Of a stretch of DNA of 64,000 nucleotides, positions 40,872 to 50,881 are shown piece by piece. A model generated the notes under the pieces. It searched no databases. It saw only the letters and a program-made list of their open reading frames with translations, and was not told the DNA's origin. The position numbers were made by a program, and so were the translations under genes. This DNA comes from Arthrobacter sp. Y-9 (GTDB lineage: Bacteria > Actinomycetota > Actinomycetes > Actinomycetales > Micrococcaceae). How positions within the stretch are numbered: position 1 is the stretch's first letter; every line of letters starts with the position of its first letter. The stretch spans positions 1,488,001-1,552,000 of the forward strand of contig NZ_CP121463.1 of NCBI RefSeq assembly GCF_029690065.1, in the 5' to 3' direction.

Positions 40872-42212
40872 ATGGACCGCCAACAGGAATTCGTGCTCCG
40901 GACGATTGAGGAGCGCGACGTCCGGTTCGTCCGGCTCTGGTTCACGGACGTGGTGGGCTCCCTCAAGTCCGTGGCCCTGGCCCCCGCGGAGGTGGAAGGC
41001 GCCTTCGCCGAGGGACTCGGCTTCGACGGCTCGTCCATCGAGGGCCTCGCCCGCGTCTACGAGTCCGACATGCTCGCGCAGCCGGATCCGTCCACCTTCC
41101 AGATCCTGCCCTGGCGCGGCGAGACCGAGCAGACCAGCCGGATGTTCTGCGACATCCTCACCCCGGACGGTCAGGCCAGCGCCGCGGATCCGCGCAACGT
41201 CCTGAAGAGGACCCTCGCCAAGGCAGCGGACATGGGCTTCACCTGCTACACGCATCCGGAGATCGAGTTCTACCTGCTTAAGTCGGACAAGCCGGGCCCG
41301 GACGGCCTCCCGGTGCCCGTGGACGAGGGCGGCTACTTCGACCACGTCCCCGGCGGCGTGGCCCAGGACTTCCGCCGCACCGCGGTGACGATGCTGGAGT
41401 CCGTGGGCATCTCCGTGGAGTTCAGCCACCACGAGGCGGGCCCGGGCCAGAACGAGATCGACCTGCGCTACGCGGACGCCCTCCAGACCGCGGACAACAT
41501 CATGACGTTCCGCACCATCATCAAAGAGGTGGCACTCCAGCAGGGCAGCTACGCCACGTTCATGCCGAAGCCGTTCACACAGCATCCGGGTTCCGGGATG
41601 CACACGCACTTCTCGCTGTTCGAGGGTGACACGAACGCCTTCCACGAAGCGGGCGCGGAATACGAGCTGTCCCGCACGGCGCGTCAGTTCATCGCCGGAA
41701 TCCTGCGCCACGCGCCCGAGTTCACCGCGATCACCAACCAGTTCGTGAACTCCTACAAGCGCCTATGGGGCGGGGGCGAGGCCCCGAGCTACGTGTCCTG
41801 GGGCCACAACAACCGCTCCGCCCTGGTCCGGGTCCCGCTGTACAAGCCGGGCAAGGGGAACTCGGCGCGCGTCGAGTACCGGGGGATCGATTCCGCGGCC
41901 AACCCGTACCTCGCGTACGCGGCCCTGCTGGGCGCCGGCCTGAAGGGCATCGAGGAAGGCTACGATCTGGCGCCGCCGTCCGAGGACGACATCGCGTCGC
42001 TGTCCACGGCCGAGCGCAGGGCCCTCGGCCACGACCCGCTGCCGGCCAGCCTGCATGACGCCATCAACGCCATGGAGAACTCGGAGTTCATGGCGGAGAT
42101 CCTCGGGGAGCAGGTGTTCCAGCACTTCCTGAGGAACAAGCGCGCCGAGTGGAACGACTACCGTCTGCAGGTCACGCCGTACGAACTCCAGCGCAACCTG
42201 GGGATCCTCTAA
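40872..42212 (+). CDS. glnA2: Glutamine synthetase, GlnA2 type
   Basis: A 446-residue type I glutamine synthetase, the length of Mycobacterium GlnA2. The N-terminal beta-grasp segment (FVRLWFTDVVGSLKSVAL) and catalytic segments GLGFDGSSIEG, HPEIEFYLL, HHEAGPGQNEIDLRY, MPKPF and NRSALVRVP are intact. It should make glutamine from glutamate, ammonium and ATP. A tyrosine stands at the position of the adenylylation site (EGYDLAPP), but whether GlnE modifies it is unknown. ATG 40872 was chosen with AGGG upstream. glnE begins 4 nt after the stop. Confidence 0.92.
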   Translation: MDRQQEFVLRTIEERDVRFVRLWFTDVVGSLKSVALAPAEVEGAFAEGLGFDGSSIEGLARVYESDMLAQPDPSTFQILPWRGETEQTSRMFCDILTPDGQASAADPRNVLKRTLAKAADMGFTCYTHPEIEFYLLKSDKPGPDGLPVPVDEGGYFDHVPGGVAQDFRRTAVTMLESVGISVEFSHHEAGPGQNEIDLRYADALQTADNIMTFRTIIKEVALQQGSYATFMPKPFTQHPGSGMHTHFSLFEGDTNAFHEAGAEYELSRTARQFIAGILRHAPEFTAITNQFVNSYKRLWGGGEAPSYVSWGHNNRSALVRVPLYKPGKGNSARVEYRGIDSAANPYLAYAALLGAGLKGIEEGYDLAPPSEDDIASLSTAERRALGHDPLPASLHDAINAMENSEFMAEILGEQVFQHFLRNKRAEWNDYRLQVTPYELQRNLGIL

Positions 42213-42216
42213 CGCT

Positions 42217-45200
42217 GTGGCGATGAGTGTCGCCCGCCGTCTCATCGCGGCGGGTTTCAGTGACGTTGAACGGGCCGAGCGCTTCCTGGCGGCTCCTGAA
42301 CTGGACGGAGTGGACCGGGACCTGCTGTTCGCCGGTCTCGTCCAATCCGCCAACCCGGACGAGGCGCTGTTGTCACTGGTCCGTCTCCTTGAGAAGGAGA
42401 AGGCCTCCCAGGGCACGGTAGGGCGCCTTCTACGGGGTGACCCGGAGGATGCGGAGGCGATGTACCGCCTCCTCGGCAGCTCCGTGGCCCTGGCCGACTT
42501 CCTGCTCAGGAACCCCGAGGAGCAGTGCGTTCTGGAGACCCGGGTCAGCCCCGAGCCCGTCCGGATCCCGGGCGAGGATCTGCGTGCCTCGCTGCTGGCC
42601 TCCGTGGGCGCGGACCCGAGGGCCGCGACGCCGATCGCCACCCTGAGCGGGGACGAGGGCCAGAACGCCCTGCGCGTGCGCTACCGCCGGCACCTGACCG
42701 AGCTGGCCATCCGGGACCTCGGGGCAGCGGATCCCCGGGACTACATGCCGCAGGTGGGGGCCGAACTCGCGGATCTGGCGGCTGCCGCACTCGATGCCGC
42801 TCTGGCGGTGGCGCGGGCCGAGGCCGGCGCCAAGTTCTCGCCGCTCGAGGTGGAAGCCGTCCGCCTCGCGATCGTGGGCATGGGCAAGTGCGGCGCCCGC
42901 GAGCTCAACTACATCTCGGACGTGGATGTCATCTACGTGCTGGACTCCGAGGGACTGGACGAGGTCCGGGCCGTGGAGATCGGGACGTTCCTCGCCGGCA
43001 CCCTCGCCCGGATCATCTCCCATCCGGGGCGCGAACCCGGGCTGTGGGAGGTGGACGCCAACCTCAGGCCCGAAGGCAAGGACGGACCACTCGTCCGCAC
43101 CCTCGAATCGCACCGGCAGTACTACGCCCGCTGGGCCGAGAGCTGGGAGTTCCAGGCGCTCCTGAAGGCCCGGGCCATGGCCGGGGACCCCGAGCTGGGC
43201 CGCCGCTATCAGGAAATGGTGGAGCCTCTGGTCTGGTCTTCCGCGGGCCGTGAGGGCTTCGTGGAATCAGTGCAGGCCATGCGCCGCAGGGTCACGGACA
43301 ACATCCCCGCAGCCGAACTGGCCCGCCAGATCAAGCTCGGCCCCGGCGGACTCCGCGACGTGGAATTCACCGTCCAGCTGCTCCAGCTGGTGCACGGCAA
43401 GGCCGATCCTTCCCTCCGGGTCCGGGACACGACGTCGGCCATCGCCGCCCTCTCCCACGGCGGGTACATCGGCCGCGCCGACGCCTCGGAGTTCGACCGG
43501 GCGTATCGGCAGCTGCGCGTGATCGAGCACCGCATCCAGATGGTGCAGATGCGCCGCACGCACCTCATGCCCGAGAAGGAGGAGGAGGTGCGGGCGCTGG
43601 CCCGCGCCGTCGAGGGTTCGCTGAGCACCGCCCGCCCGACGGCGGACAGCCTCCTCACCTCGTGGCAGAAGACCAAGCGCCGGGTGCGTGAGCTGCACGA
43701 ACAGATCTTCTACCGTCCCCTCCTCGGCACGGCCGCCTCCCTCAGCTCCGACGAGGCCCGCCTCAGCCCGGAAGCCGCGTCCGCCCGGCTCGCGGCGCTC
43801 GGTTACCGGGACCCCGAGGGCGCCATGCGCCACATCGCGGCGCTGACCAGCGGGGTCAGCCGCCGGGCGGCACTGCAGCGCCAGCTCCTGCCGGTTCTGC
43901 TGGGCTGGCTCGCCGAAGGACTGGACCCCGACGCCGGCCTGCTGGCCTTCCGTCGCGTCAGCGAGGCGCTCGGGGCCACTCACTGGTACCTGGGGCTCCT
44001 GCGCGACTCCCAGGCGGCTGCCGAGCGGCTGTGTCATGTCCTGTCGGACTCACGGCTCATCGCCGACCTTCTCGAGGTGTCACCGGAGTCCGTGGCCTGG
44101 CTGGGCAACAACAAGGAACTGGCCCCGGTGCCGTTCGAGACGCAGTGGCAGGAGATCCGTTCCAAGATGGCGCGGCATCAGGATCCGTCCAGCGCCATGC
44201 GGCTCATCCGGCTGATCCGCCGTCGGGAGATCCTGCGCACCGCCATCGCCGACGCGGCCGGGATCCTCGACCAGGACGGGGTCTCCCAGGCGCTGTCCGA
44301 TGCGGACCGTGCCGCCATCCTCGGCGCCCTCCACGTCGCCGAACGTCAGGCGGAGGCCCAGGGCGGACTCCTGACCCGTGTGCTGGTGGTGGCGATGGGG
44401 CGGCAGGGCGGCCGCGAGATCGGCTACGGCTCGGACGCCGACGTCCTCTACGTGCATCAGGCGCTGCCCGGGGTGTCTGAAGAGGACGCCCAGAAACAGG
44501 CGCTCCAGATCGTGGGGCAGATCTCCAGCCTGCTCACGCAGCCCCTCAAGCCCGCCATCCTCGCGGAACGGGTCCTGTCCCTGGACGCCGATCTGCGGCC
44601 CGAAGGCAAGAACGGTCCCATGGTCCGCTCACTCGAGGCGTTCCGGGTCTACTACGGGCGCTGGTCCCTCGTCTGGGAGGCTCAGGCGCTGCTCCGGGCA
44701 CGGCCGATCGCCGGCGATGACCGCCTGGCCGAGGCGTTCCTGGAGCTGATCGATCCGATCCGGTACCCGGAGCACCTCTCGTCCCAGGACGAGCGCGAGA
44801 TCCGTCGGATCAAGGCCCGTGTGGAGGCCGAACGCCTTCCGCGGGGCGCCGACCCGTCCCGCCACGTGAAGCTCGGACGCGGAGGCCTGAGCGATGTGGA
44901 GTGGCTCGTGCAGCTGCGCCAGCTGGAGCACGCCCACCAGCATCCAGGACTTCGGACCACGTCCACCATGGAGGCGCTGGCGGAGCTCGCGCGGCTCAGA
45001 CTGATGGCCGAGGAGGACGCGGCTCTGCTCGCGGCTGCCTGGCGACTGGCCAGCCGGGTCCGCAGCGCCAACGTCATCTGGTCCGGAAAGGCCTCAGACC
45101 TCCTGCCGTCCGCACGGCGGGACCTCGAAGCCGTGTCCCGGTGGTGCGGGCACCCGGCCTCCCACGCCGCCGAATTCGAGGAGCAGTATCTGCGACTGAC

Positions 45201-45249
45201 GCGACGTGCTCGCGCGGTCTTCGACCGGGAGTTCTACGGGCAGCGCTGA
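42217..45249 (+). CDS. glnE: Glutamine synthetase adenylyltransferase/adenylyl-removing enzyme
   Basis: A 1010-residue bifunctional enzyme that turns GlnA1 off by AMP addition and on by AMP removal. Two homologous nucleotidyltransferase domains are seen: an N-terminal one with GMGKCGARELNYISDVDVIY (about 221) and a C-terminal one with AMGRQGGREIGYGSDADVLY (about 726). Each is followed by NLRPEGKDGP or DLRPEGKNGP and a helical domain. GTG start. It is co-transcribed with glnA2; its main target, GlnA1, is encoded 4 kb downstream on the other strand. Confidence 0.95.
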   Translation: MAMSVARRLIAAGFSDVERAERFLAAPELDGVDRDLLFAGLVQSANPDEALLSLVRLLEKEKASQGTVGRLLRGDPEDAEAMYRLLGSSVALADFLLRNPEEQCVLETRVSPEPVRIPGEDLRASLLASVGADPRAATPIATLSGDEGQNALRVRYRRHLTELAIRDLGAADPRDYMPQVGAELADLAAAALDAALAVARAEAGAKFSPLEVEAVRLAIVGMGKCGARELNYISDVDVIYVLDSEGLDEVRAVEIGTFLAGTLARIISHPGREPGLWEVDANLRPEGKDGPLVRTLESHRQYYARWAESWEFQALLKARAMAGDPELGRRYQEMVEPLVWSSAGREGFVESVQAMRRRVTDNIPAAELARQIKLGPGGLRDVEFTVQLLQLVHGKADPSLRVRDTTSAIAALSHGGYIGRADASEFDRAYRQLRVIEHRIQMVQMRRTHLMPEKEEEVRALARAVEGSLSTARPTADSLLTSWQKTKRRVRELHEQIFYRPLLGTAASLSSDEARLSPEAASARLAALGYRDPEGAMRHIAALTSGVSRRAALQRQLLPVLLGWLAEGLDPDAGLLAFRRVSEALGATHWYLGLLRDSQAAAERLCHVLSDSRLIADLLEVSPESVAWLGNNKELAPVPFETQWQEIRSKMARHQDPSSAMRLIRLIRRREILRTAIADAAGILDQDGVSQALSDADRAAILGALHVAERQAEAQGGLLTRVLVVAMGRQGGREIGYGSDADVLYVHQALPGVSEEDAQKQALQIVGQISSLLTQPLKPAILAERVLSLDADLRPEGKNGPMVRSLEAFRVYYGRWSLVWEAQALLRARPIAGDDRLAEAFLELIDPIRYPEHLSSQDEREIRRIKARVEAERLPRGADPSRHVKLGRGGLSDVEWLVQLRQLEHAHQHPGLRTTSTMEALAELARLRLMAEEDAALLAAAWRLASRVRSANVIWSGKASDLLPSARRDLEAVSRWCGHPASHAAEFEEQYLRLTRRARAVFDREFYGQR

Positions 45250-45279
45250 GTGCTCTGTCCGCGACGAAAGGATCAAGGG

Positions 45280-46806
45280 ATGAATCGACAACCGTGGAAG
45301 ACTTCGCGGCAGAAGGACGGGGGAGGAGGCCCGGGCGGCCGTCGTGCTCCCTGGGCGCGGCTGACCGTGCTGGTGCGGTTCGGGGTGGCCGTGCTGACGG
45401 CGTGTCTCGCCGTCGTCGGGCTGTCCGTGCCCGCCGCTTCCGCCACCGCGCCGCATGAGGTGAGCGGCAAGAAGTTCGTCATCGGCACGGACACCACCTT
45501 CGCACCGTTCGAGTTCCGGGACCCCTCCGGTGAGCTGACGGGCATCGACATGGATCTCATCCGCGAGATCGCCAAGCGCGGGGGATTCGAGGTCGAGATC
45601 AAGTCCCTCGGCTTCAACGCCGCTCTTCAGGCGCTGTCCTCCAACCAGGTGGACGGCGTGATCGCCGGCATGTCCATCACGGACAAGCGCAAGCAGGTCT
45701 ACGACTTCTCCGATCCGTACTTCGAATCCGGCGTGCAGATGGCCGTGGCGAAGAGCAACAACGACATCAAGGGCTACGAAGACCTCAAGGGCAAGACGGT
45801 CACCGCCAAGACCGGCTCCGAGGGCGAGACCGCCGCGAAGGAGCTGTCCGCCAAGTACGGCTTCACGGTGAAGTCCCTGGACCAGTCCGCGACCATGTAC
45901 GAACTGGTCAAGTCCGGCAACGCCGTGGGCGTCTTCGATGATTACCCCGTCCTGGCCTATGGCATCAGCCAGAACAACGGCCTCAAGACCGTGACGGACA
46001 AGATCCCGGGTGGCAGCTACGGCTTCGCCGTCAACAAGGGGAAGAACCCCGAACTGCTCGCGGCGTTCAACAAGGGTCTCTCCGAGATGAAGGCCGACGG
46101 CGAGTACCAGAAGCTCCTCGACAAGTACCTCAAGGCGCCGGAGGCGGCGGCCACGAGCAGCTTCTGGGATCTGCTGGCGCAGAGCTTCCCGGCCCTCATG
46201 AGCGGTCTGCGCAACACCGTGCTGGTCACCATCATCTCCTTCGCGGTGGCGATGGTCCTGGGCCTGTTCTTCGGCTTCCTCAAGATCTCGCGGAACGTGG
46301 TGGCCCGCGGTGTCGCGACCACCTTCGTCAACGTCTTCCGCGGCACGCCGCTGCTGGTCTGGGCGTTCTTCTTCTACTTCGGCATCCCACAGCTCACCGG
46401 GCAGCCCATCAACATCTGGGTGGCGGGTGTCCTCACGCTGAGCCTCAACTCGGGCGCTTACATCACCGAGATCGTGCGCGGCGCCGTGCAGTCGGTGGAC
46501 CCGGGCCAGCTGGAGGCGGCCCGGAGCCTCGGCATGGGCTACGGCAAGTCGATGCAGAAGGTCGTGGTGCCTCAGGCCTTCAAGCTCATGACGCCGTCCC
46601 TCATCAACCAGCTGATCATCATGCTGAAGGATTCGTCCTTGCTCCTGGCCATCGGCTTCGCCGAGCTCCTGTACCAGGGCCAGCAGATCTACGCCGGCAA
46701 CTTCCGCATCACCGAGACCCTCGTGATCGTGGCGGCGCTGTACTTCGTGGTGATCATGCTCCTGACACAACTGGCCAACTACGCGGACAGGAAGTTCAAC
46801 AAATGA
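45280..46806 (+). CDS. Polar amino-acid ABC transporter, fused binding protein and permease
   Basis: A 508-residue fusion. A signal-anchor (about 27-55, ending PAASATA) is followed by a periplasmic-type SBP_bac_3 domain (about 60-285: [44 protein letters not shown]) and a HisM/GlnP permease domain (about 293-508) with the EAA loop ([20 protein letters not shown]). Such fusions load ligand directly onto the permease. Glutamine or glutamate is the likely substrate, given the gln genes on both sides. ATG 45280 with AAAGGA upstream; the open frame begins earlier. Overlaps the ATPase gene by ATGA. Confidence 0.9.
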   Translation: MNRQPWKTSRQKDGGGGPGGRRAPWARLTVLVRFGVAVLTACLAVVGLSVPAASATAPHEVSGKKFVIGTDTTFAPFEFRDPSGELTGIDMDLIREIAKRGGFEVEIKSLGFNAALQALSSNQVDGVIAGMSITDKRKQVYDFSDPYFESGVQMAVAKSNNDIKGYEDLKGKTVTAKTGSEGETAAKELSAKYGFTVKSLDQSATMYELVKSGNAVGVFDDYPVLAYGISQNNGLKTVTDKIPGGSYGFAVNKGKNPELLAAFNKGLSEMKADGEYQKLLDKYLKAPEAAATSSFWDLLAQSFPALMSGLRNTVLVTIISFAVAMVLGLFFGFLKISRNVVARGVATTFVNVFRGTPLLVWAFFFYFGIPQLTGQPINIWVAGVLTLSLNSGAYITEIVRGAVQSVDPGQLEAARSLGMGYGKSMQKVVVPQAFKLMTPSLINQLIIMLKDSSLLLAIGFAELLYQGQQIYAGNFRITETLVIVAALYFVVIMLLTQLANYADRKFNK

Positions 46807-47567
46807 GCACGGGTGCAGAGACGGTCCGTGATGACCGGGCCGAGAAGGTCACGGTCACGGGCCTGAAGAAGTCCTTCGGCAGCAACGAGGTCCTCAAGGG
46901 CATCGACGCGGTCATCCACGAGGGCGAGGTGGTGGCGGTCATCGGCCCCTCGGGCTCCGGCAAGTCCACCTTCCTGCGCTGCCTGAACAAGCTGGAGGAC
47001 ATCTCCGGCGGCACAGTCCAGGTCAACGGTTACGACCTCACGGGTGCGAACGTGGACATCAACCAGGTCCGTCGCCAGATCGGCATGGTGTTCCAGCACT
47101 TCAACCTGTTCCCGCACATGACCGTGATCGAGAACATCATGCTGGCCCCCGTGGAGACCGGGAAGCTGGACAAGGCGGCGGCACGGACCCGTGGCCTGGA
47201 GCTCCTGGCCCGGGTGGGGCTGGAAGCCAAGGCCGATGCCCGTCCCGTCTCCCTCTCGGGCGGTCAGAAGCAGCGTGTGGCGATCGCCCGCGCGCTGGCC
47301 ATGAGCCCGGACATCATGCTCTTCGACGAGGCGACTTCAGCCTTGGACCCGGAGATGGTCGGAGAAGTCCTCCAGGTCATCAAGGACCTGGCCGCCGAGG
47401 GCATGACGATGGTCATGGTCACCCACGAGATGGGCTTCGCCCGCGAGGTCGCCGATCGCGTCATCTTCATGGCGGACGGCTACATCTGCGAGCAGGGCAC
47501 CCCCGACGAACTGTTCGGCAACCCTCAGCAGCAGCGGACCAAGGACTTCCTCTCGAAGGTCCTCTGA
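46803..47567 (+). CDS. glnQ: Polar amino-acid ABC transporter ATPase
   Basis: A 254-residue ATPase that drives the adjacent fused permease. Walker [10 protein letters not shown] (48-56), Q-loop [11 protein letters not shown], signature [15 protein letters not shown] and Walker [15 protein letters not shown] are all present, followed by [14 protein letters not shown]. This is the GlnQ/HisP group. Co-translated with the upstream gene through an ATGA overlap. A long hairpin follows. Confidence 0.92.
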   Translation: MSTGAETVRDDRAEKVTVTGLKKSFGSNEVLKGIDAVIHEGEVVAVIGPSGSGKSTFLRCLNKLEDISGGTVQVNGYDLTGANVDINQVRRQIGMVFQHFNLFPHMTVIENIMLAPVETGKLDKAAARTRGLELLARVGLEAKADARPVSLSGGQKQRVAIARALAMSPDIMLFDEATSALDPEMVGEVLQVIKDLAAEGMTMVMVTHEMGFAREVADRVIFMADGYICEQGTPDELFGNPQQQRTKDFLSKVL

Positions 47568-47606
47568 GCCGTGGCCGTCCGCGCGCGAGCCGTGCGGACC
47601 TGCTGA

Positions 47607-47656
47607 ACGACGACGGCGGCCGCTTCCCTTACGGGGGAGGCGGCCGCCGTCGTCGT
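47607..47656. terminator. Bidirectional terminator, glnQ / Nudix gene
   Basis: Perfect 17-bp stem (47607-47623 with 47640-47656), 16-nt loop that can pair further. It contains the stem core CGACGGCGGC shared with the hairpins at 52087, 52944 and 62286. Confidence 0.82.
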
Positions 47657-47685
47657 GGGTCGGGCACTGGCCCGGAGAGGGTGGG

Positions 47686-48171
47686 TCAGAGGACCTCTTC
47701 GCGGTCCTGGAGCTCGATGACCCGTTCCTCGCGGAGCGCACGGAGCGCCGAGGACACGTGCAGCGCGCCGTGCACGCCGAAGTACTCGGGGAAGTCCTGC
47801 TCGGCGACGAAGCGCCAGCTGAGGAGTTCCTCCTCCTGCAGGGTGATCTCGGCGCCGTCGGCCAGGACGCCGCCGTCGTAGAGGAAGTTCAGCCCGTCGC
47901 CCACGGGGACGGGGAAGGCGGAGTGCCCGATGATCAGGAGCGCGCCGGGCTGGATGTCCAGGCCGAGCTCCTCGCGGCCTTCACGGCGGGCGGCCGCGCG
48001 GGGCGCCTCTCCGGCGTCCACCGTGCCCCCGGGCAGGAGCCACCCCTCTTTGTAGTTCGGTTCGACGGCGAGGACCCTTCCCTCGTCGTCCCGGATCACC
48101 AGGCCCGCGGCGACACGGCGGCGGGGGAGTGTGCGGAAGTATTCGATGCTTTCCGGGCTGAGTTCGGCCAT
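47686..48171 (-). CDS. Nudix hydrolase
   Basis: A 161-residue pyrophosphohydrolase of unknown substrate. The complete Nudix box lies at about 49-71: GTVDAGE, then REGREELG, fitting G-x5-E-x7-REUxEExGU. The preceding WLLPGG is typical. ATG 48171 lies 6 nt after a TAGGCT box with no ribosome site, so the mRNA is probably leaderless. It is convergent with glnQ and divergent from the ion channel gene. Confidence 0.88.
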   Translation of the reverse strand: MAELSPESIEYFRTLPRRRVAAGLVIRDDEGRVLAVEPNYKEGWLLPGGTVDAGEAPRAAARREGREELGLDIQPGALLIIGHSAFPVPVGDGLNFLYDGGVLADGAEITLQEEELLSWRFVAEQDFPEYFGVHGALHVSSALRALREERVIELQDREEVL

Positions 48172-48177
48172 GACCTG

Positions 48178-48183
48178 AGCCTA
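48178..48183 (-). promoter_or_regulatory. -10 box of leaderless Nudix gene
   Basis: TAGGCT on the minus strand, 6 nt before ATG 48171. Confidence 0.5.
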
Positions 48184-48240
48184 GCAAGAGTGGGCGGAAC
48201 GGCCTTGGCCTGCGACCTCCCGCGACGGGCGGACGGCGAA

Positions 48241-48246
48241 TAGTCT
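48241..48246 (+). promoter_or_regulatory. -10 box of leaderless channel gene
   Basis: TAGTCT, 6 nt before ATG 48253. Confidence 0.55.
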
Positions 48247-48252
48247 GTCTCC

Positions 48253-49011
48253 ATGACAACGGAACGGTGGCGGCAGGCCACGGAATGGCCGCTCATGGCT
48301 GCGGCGCTCGTGTTCCTGGCCGCGTACTCGGTGCAGGTGATCGGCGACGTCTCGGAACGCCAGGCCCAGGTGCTCGAGCTCATCCAGTGGATCACGTGGG
48401 GCGCGTTCACCGTGGACTATGCCGTGAGGCTGTTTCTGGCGCCCCAGCGCTGGCGCTGGCTGGCCACCCATCTGCCGGACCTGGCGATGGTCGTGCTGCC
48501 GGTGCTGCGGCCTTTGCGCCTCCTGCGCCTCGTCACGCTGCTCCGGGTGCTGTACGGCACGGCGGGCAAGGCGCTGCGGGGCCGGATCGTCACGTTCGTC
48601 GCGGTGTCGGCCGTGTTCCTGACGTACTGTGCCTCCCTCGCGGTGCTCGACGCCGAACAGCACGCCGAGGGCGCGAACATCGTCACTTTCGGCGACGCCG
48701 TGTGGTGGTCACTGACCACCATCAGCACGGTCGGGTACGGGGACCATTACCCCGTCACCCTGATCGGCCGGGCGGTGGCCGCGGCGCTCATGGTCTCGGG
48801 GATCGCGGTCCTCGGCGTGGTCACCGCGTCGATCGGATCGTGGCTGGTGGAGCGCGTGTCGGCGACGGCCACCGTGGCAGTCGAACAGGCCGACGCGGAT
48901 CTGAAGGGCCAACTGGACCGGCTGCACGCCGAGGTGGCGCGGCTCGGCCGGCTGCTGGAGGATTCGCAGGGTGGCCGCAAGGAGCCGGTGGTGGGGGAGG
49001 AGACGCGCTAG
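48253..49011 (+). CDS. Voltage-gated-type potassium channel
   Basis: A 252-residue six-helix channel subunit. The voltage-sensor-like S4 has regular arginines (RPLRLLRLVTLLRVL, about 86-100). The selectivity filter is TVGYGD (159-164), preceded by the pore helix DAVWWSLTTIS. A cytoplasmic coiled coil (about 205-240) follows the last helix and probably aids tetramer formation. Potassium selectivity follows from the filter; gating by voltage is inferred. ATG 48253 lies 6 nt after TAGTCT. Confidence 0.9.
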   Translation: MTTERWRQATEWPLMAAALVFLAAYSVQVIGDVSERQAQVLELIQWITWGAFTVDYAVRLFLAPQRWRWLATHLPDLAMVVLPVLRPLRLLRLVTLLRVLYGTAGKALRGRIVTFVAVSAVFLTYCASLAVLDAEQHAEGANIVTFGDAVWWSLTTISTVGYGDHYPVTLIGRAVAAALMVSGIAVLGVVTASIGSWLVERVSATATVAVEQADADLKGQLDRLHAEVARLGRLLEDSQGGRKEPVVGEETR

Positions 49012-49050
49012 GCGTCGCTGCTGGGGTTCGGGGACGGGAAACGAGAAAGA

Positions 49051-49073
49051 CCCCCGGAGCACTGCTCCGGGGG
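49051..49073. terminator. Terminator, channel gene / glnA1
   Basis: Perfect 10-bp GC stem (49051-49060 with 49064-49073), 3-nt loop, between convergent genes. Confidence 0.75.
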
Positions 49074-49137
49074 CCTTCCGTGTACAGCCGAGGCGGCGGC
49101 TCACGCGGCCAGGGCCGCGATCATCCGCCTCAGGCTG

Positions 49138-50562
49138 CTAGACGCCGTAGTACAGCTCGAACTCGTACGGGTTCGGGCGCAGGGTCAGCGGGGCGATCTC
49201 GTTCTCGCGCTTGTAGGCGATCCAGGTGTCGATCAGGTCCTGGGTGAACACGCCACCGGCCTGCAGGAACTCGTTGTCGGCCTCGAGGGCTTCGAGTGCT
49301 TCCTCCAGGGAGCCCGGAGCCTTGGGGATGTCCTTGGCCTCTTCGGCGGGCAGCTCGTAGAGGTCCTTGTCGATCGGCGCCGGGGGCTCGATGCGGTTGC
49401 GGATGCCGTCGATGCCGGCCATCAGCTGGGCGGCGAACGCCAGGTACGGGTTGGACGAGGGGTCCGGCGCGCGGAATTCGATGCGCTTGGCCTTCGGGTT
49501 GGAGCCCGTGATCGGGATACGGATACCTGCGGAGCGGTTGCCCTGCGAGTACACCATGTTGACCGGAGCCTCGTAGCCCTTGACCAGACGGCGGTAGGAG
49601 TTCACCGTCGGGTTGGTGAAGGCCAGGACGGCGGAGGCGTGCTTCAGCACACCGCCGATGTACCAGCGGGCGACGTCGGACAGGCCGGCATAGCCCTTCT
49701 CGTCGTAGAACAGCGGCTCGCCGTTGCTCCACAGGGACTGGTGGCAGTGCATACCCGAGCCGTTGTCACCGAAGATGGGCTTCGGCATGAAGGTCACGCT
49801 CTTGCCGTACTCCAGGGCGGTGTTCTTGATGACGTACTTGAACTTCTGCAGGTCATCCGCGGCGTGCACCAGGGTGGTGAACTTGTAGTTGATCTCGGCC
49901 TGGCCTGCGGCGCCGACCTCGTGGTGGGAGCGCTCGACCTCGAGGCCGACCTCGTCCAGGTTGAGGCACATGGCGTCGCGGAGGTCAGCCTGGTGGTCGA
50001 CCGGGGCCACCGGGAAGTAGCCGCCCTTGAAGGGGGTCTTGTTGCCCAGGTTGCCGCCGGCCTCTTCACGGCCGGAGTTCCACGGAGCCTCGATGGAGTC
50101 GAGCTTGTAGAACGCGCCCTGCGGGGAGGACTCGAACTGGACGTTGTCGAAGACGTAGAACTCGGCCTCGGGAGCGAAGAAGGCGGTGTCGGCGATGCCG
50201 GTGGAGGCGAGGTAGGCCTCGGCACGCTCGGCGATGCCGCGCGGATCGCGGTGGTACGGCTCGCCGGTGCGCGGGTTCACGATGGAGAAGTTCAGCGCCA
50301 GGGTCTTCTCGACGCGGAAGGGGTCGATGAAGGCGGTGGTCACATCGGGGATCAGCTGCATATCGGATTCAGCGATGCCCTGGAAGCCGCGGATCGAGGA
50401 GCCGTCGAAGAGCTGGCCGTTGACGAAGAAGTCCGCGTCGACCGTCTTGGCGGGAACGTTGAAGTGCTGCTGCACGCCCGGAAGATCGGTGAAACGGATG
50501 TCGACGAACTTGACGTCCTCATCCTTGATGAACTTGAGGACTTCGTCCGCACTGGTGAACAT
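49138..50562 (-). CDS. glnA: Glutamine synthetase, GlnA1 type, adenylylated
   Basis: A 474-residue type I-beta glutamine synthetase, the main ammonium-assimilating enzyme. Catalytic segments [52 protein letters not shown] and NRSAGIRIP are intact. The adenylylation tyrosine lies in [10 protein letters not shown] (Y402), the site modified by GlnE, which is encoded nearby. An AGGAG site stands upstream of the ATG. The promoter region holds a GlnR-like four-part site, so transcription should rise under nitrogen limitation. The RDD gene is divergent. Confidence 0.96.
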   Translation of the reverse strand: MFTSADEVLKFIKDEDVKFVDIRFTDLPGVQQHFNVPAKTVDADFFVNGQLFDGSSIRGFQGIAESDMQLIPDVTTAFIDPFRVEKTLALNFSIVNPRTGEPYHRDPRGIAERAEAYLASTGIADTAFFAPEAEFYVFDNVQFESSPQGAFYKLDSIEAPWNSGREEAGGNLGNKTPFKGGYFPVAPVDHQADLRDAMCLNLDEVGLEVERSHHEVGAAGQAEINYKFTTLVHAADDLQKFKYVIKNTALEYGKSVTFMPKPIFGDNGSGMHCHQSLWSNGEPLFYDEKGYAGLSDVARWYIGGVLKHASAVLAFTNPTVNSYRRLVKGYEAPVNMVYSQGNRSAGIRIPITGSNPKAKRIEFRAPDPSSNPYLAFAAQLMAGIDGIRNRIEPPAPIDKDLYELPAEEAKDIPKAPGSLEEALEALEADNEFLQAGGVFTQDLIDTWIAYKRENEIAPLTLRPNPYEFELYYGV

Positions 50563-50661
50563 GCATGCTCCTAACAGAATTGGGCCGGTGGCCTGAAGGC
50601 GACGGCACCGGGTTCCGGCCAGGCTTCACCCAGCGGATCGCCGTGCCATCTACTGGTGAAC

Positions 50662-50667
50662 AGCCTA
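50662..50667 (-). promoter_or_regulatory. -10 box of glnA1
   Basis: TAGGCT on the minus strand, about 100 nt before glnA1. The -35 position (50685-50690) is poor and lies inside the GlnR-like site, as expected for an activator-dependent promoter. Confidence 0.5.
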
Positions 50668-50677
50668 GGCGGCGGGC

Positions 50678-50715
50678 ATTACCCGAGAATGTCTGCATTG
50701 TTTCCGGGAGGTTAC
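50678..50715 (-). promoter_or_regulatory. GlnR-like operator upstream of glnA1
   Basis: On the minus strand: GTAAC-N6-GAAAC-N6-GACAT-N6-GTAAT. The first pair matches the actinobacterial GlnR consensus gTnAC-N6-GaAAc exactly. The second pair is degenerate but keeps the exact 6-nt spacing. It overlaps the -35 region of glnA1 and lies upstream of the divergent RDD gene. Confidence 0.7.
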
Positions 50716-50869
50716 AACGGAGATGTGACGGGTGATGGCTGGGGGCCGGTGGTTCCCGGTCGTACCCTCCTCACTCTACCGACAGTGCCGCGCATCACGG
50801 GCAGGCTCTCCGCGATGCGGACAGACCGGCGGAGAAGGGCGCGGGCCGCAGTGGACCGGCCTCAGCGGA

Positions 50870-50875
50870 TACCCT
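50870..50875 (+). promoter_or_regulatory. -10 box of leaderless RDD gene
   Basis: TACCCT, 6 nt before the GTG start at 50882. Confidence 0.5.
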
Positions 50876-50881
50876 TAAGGG

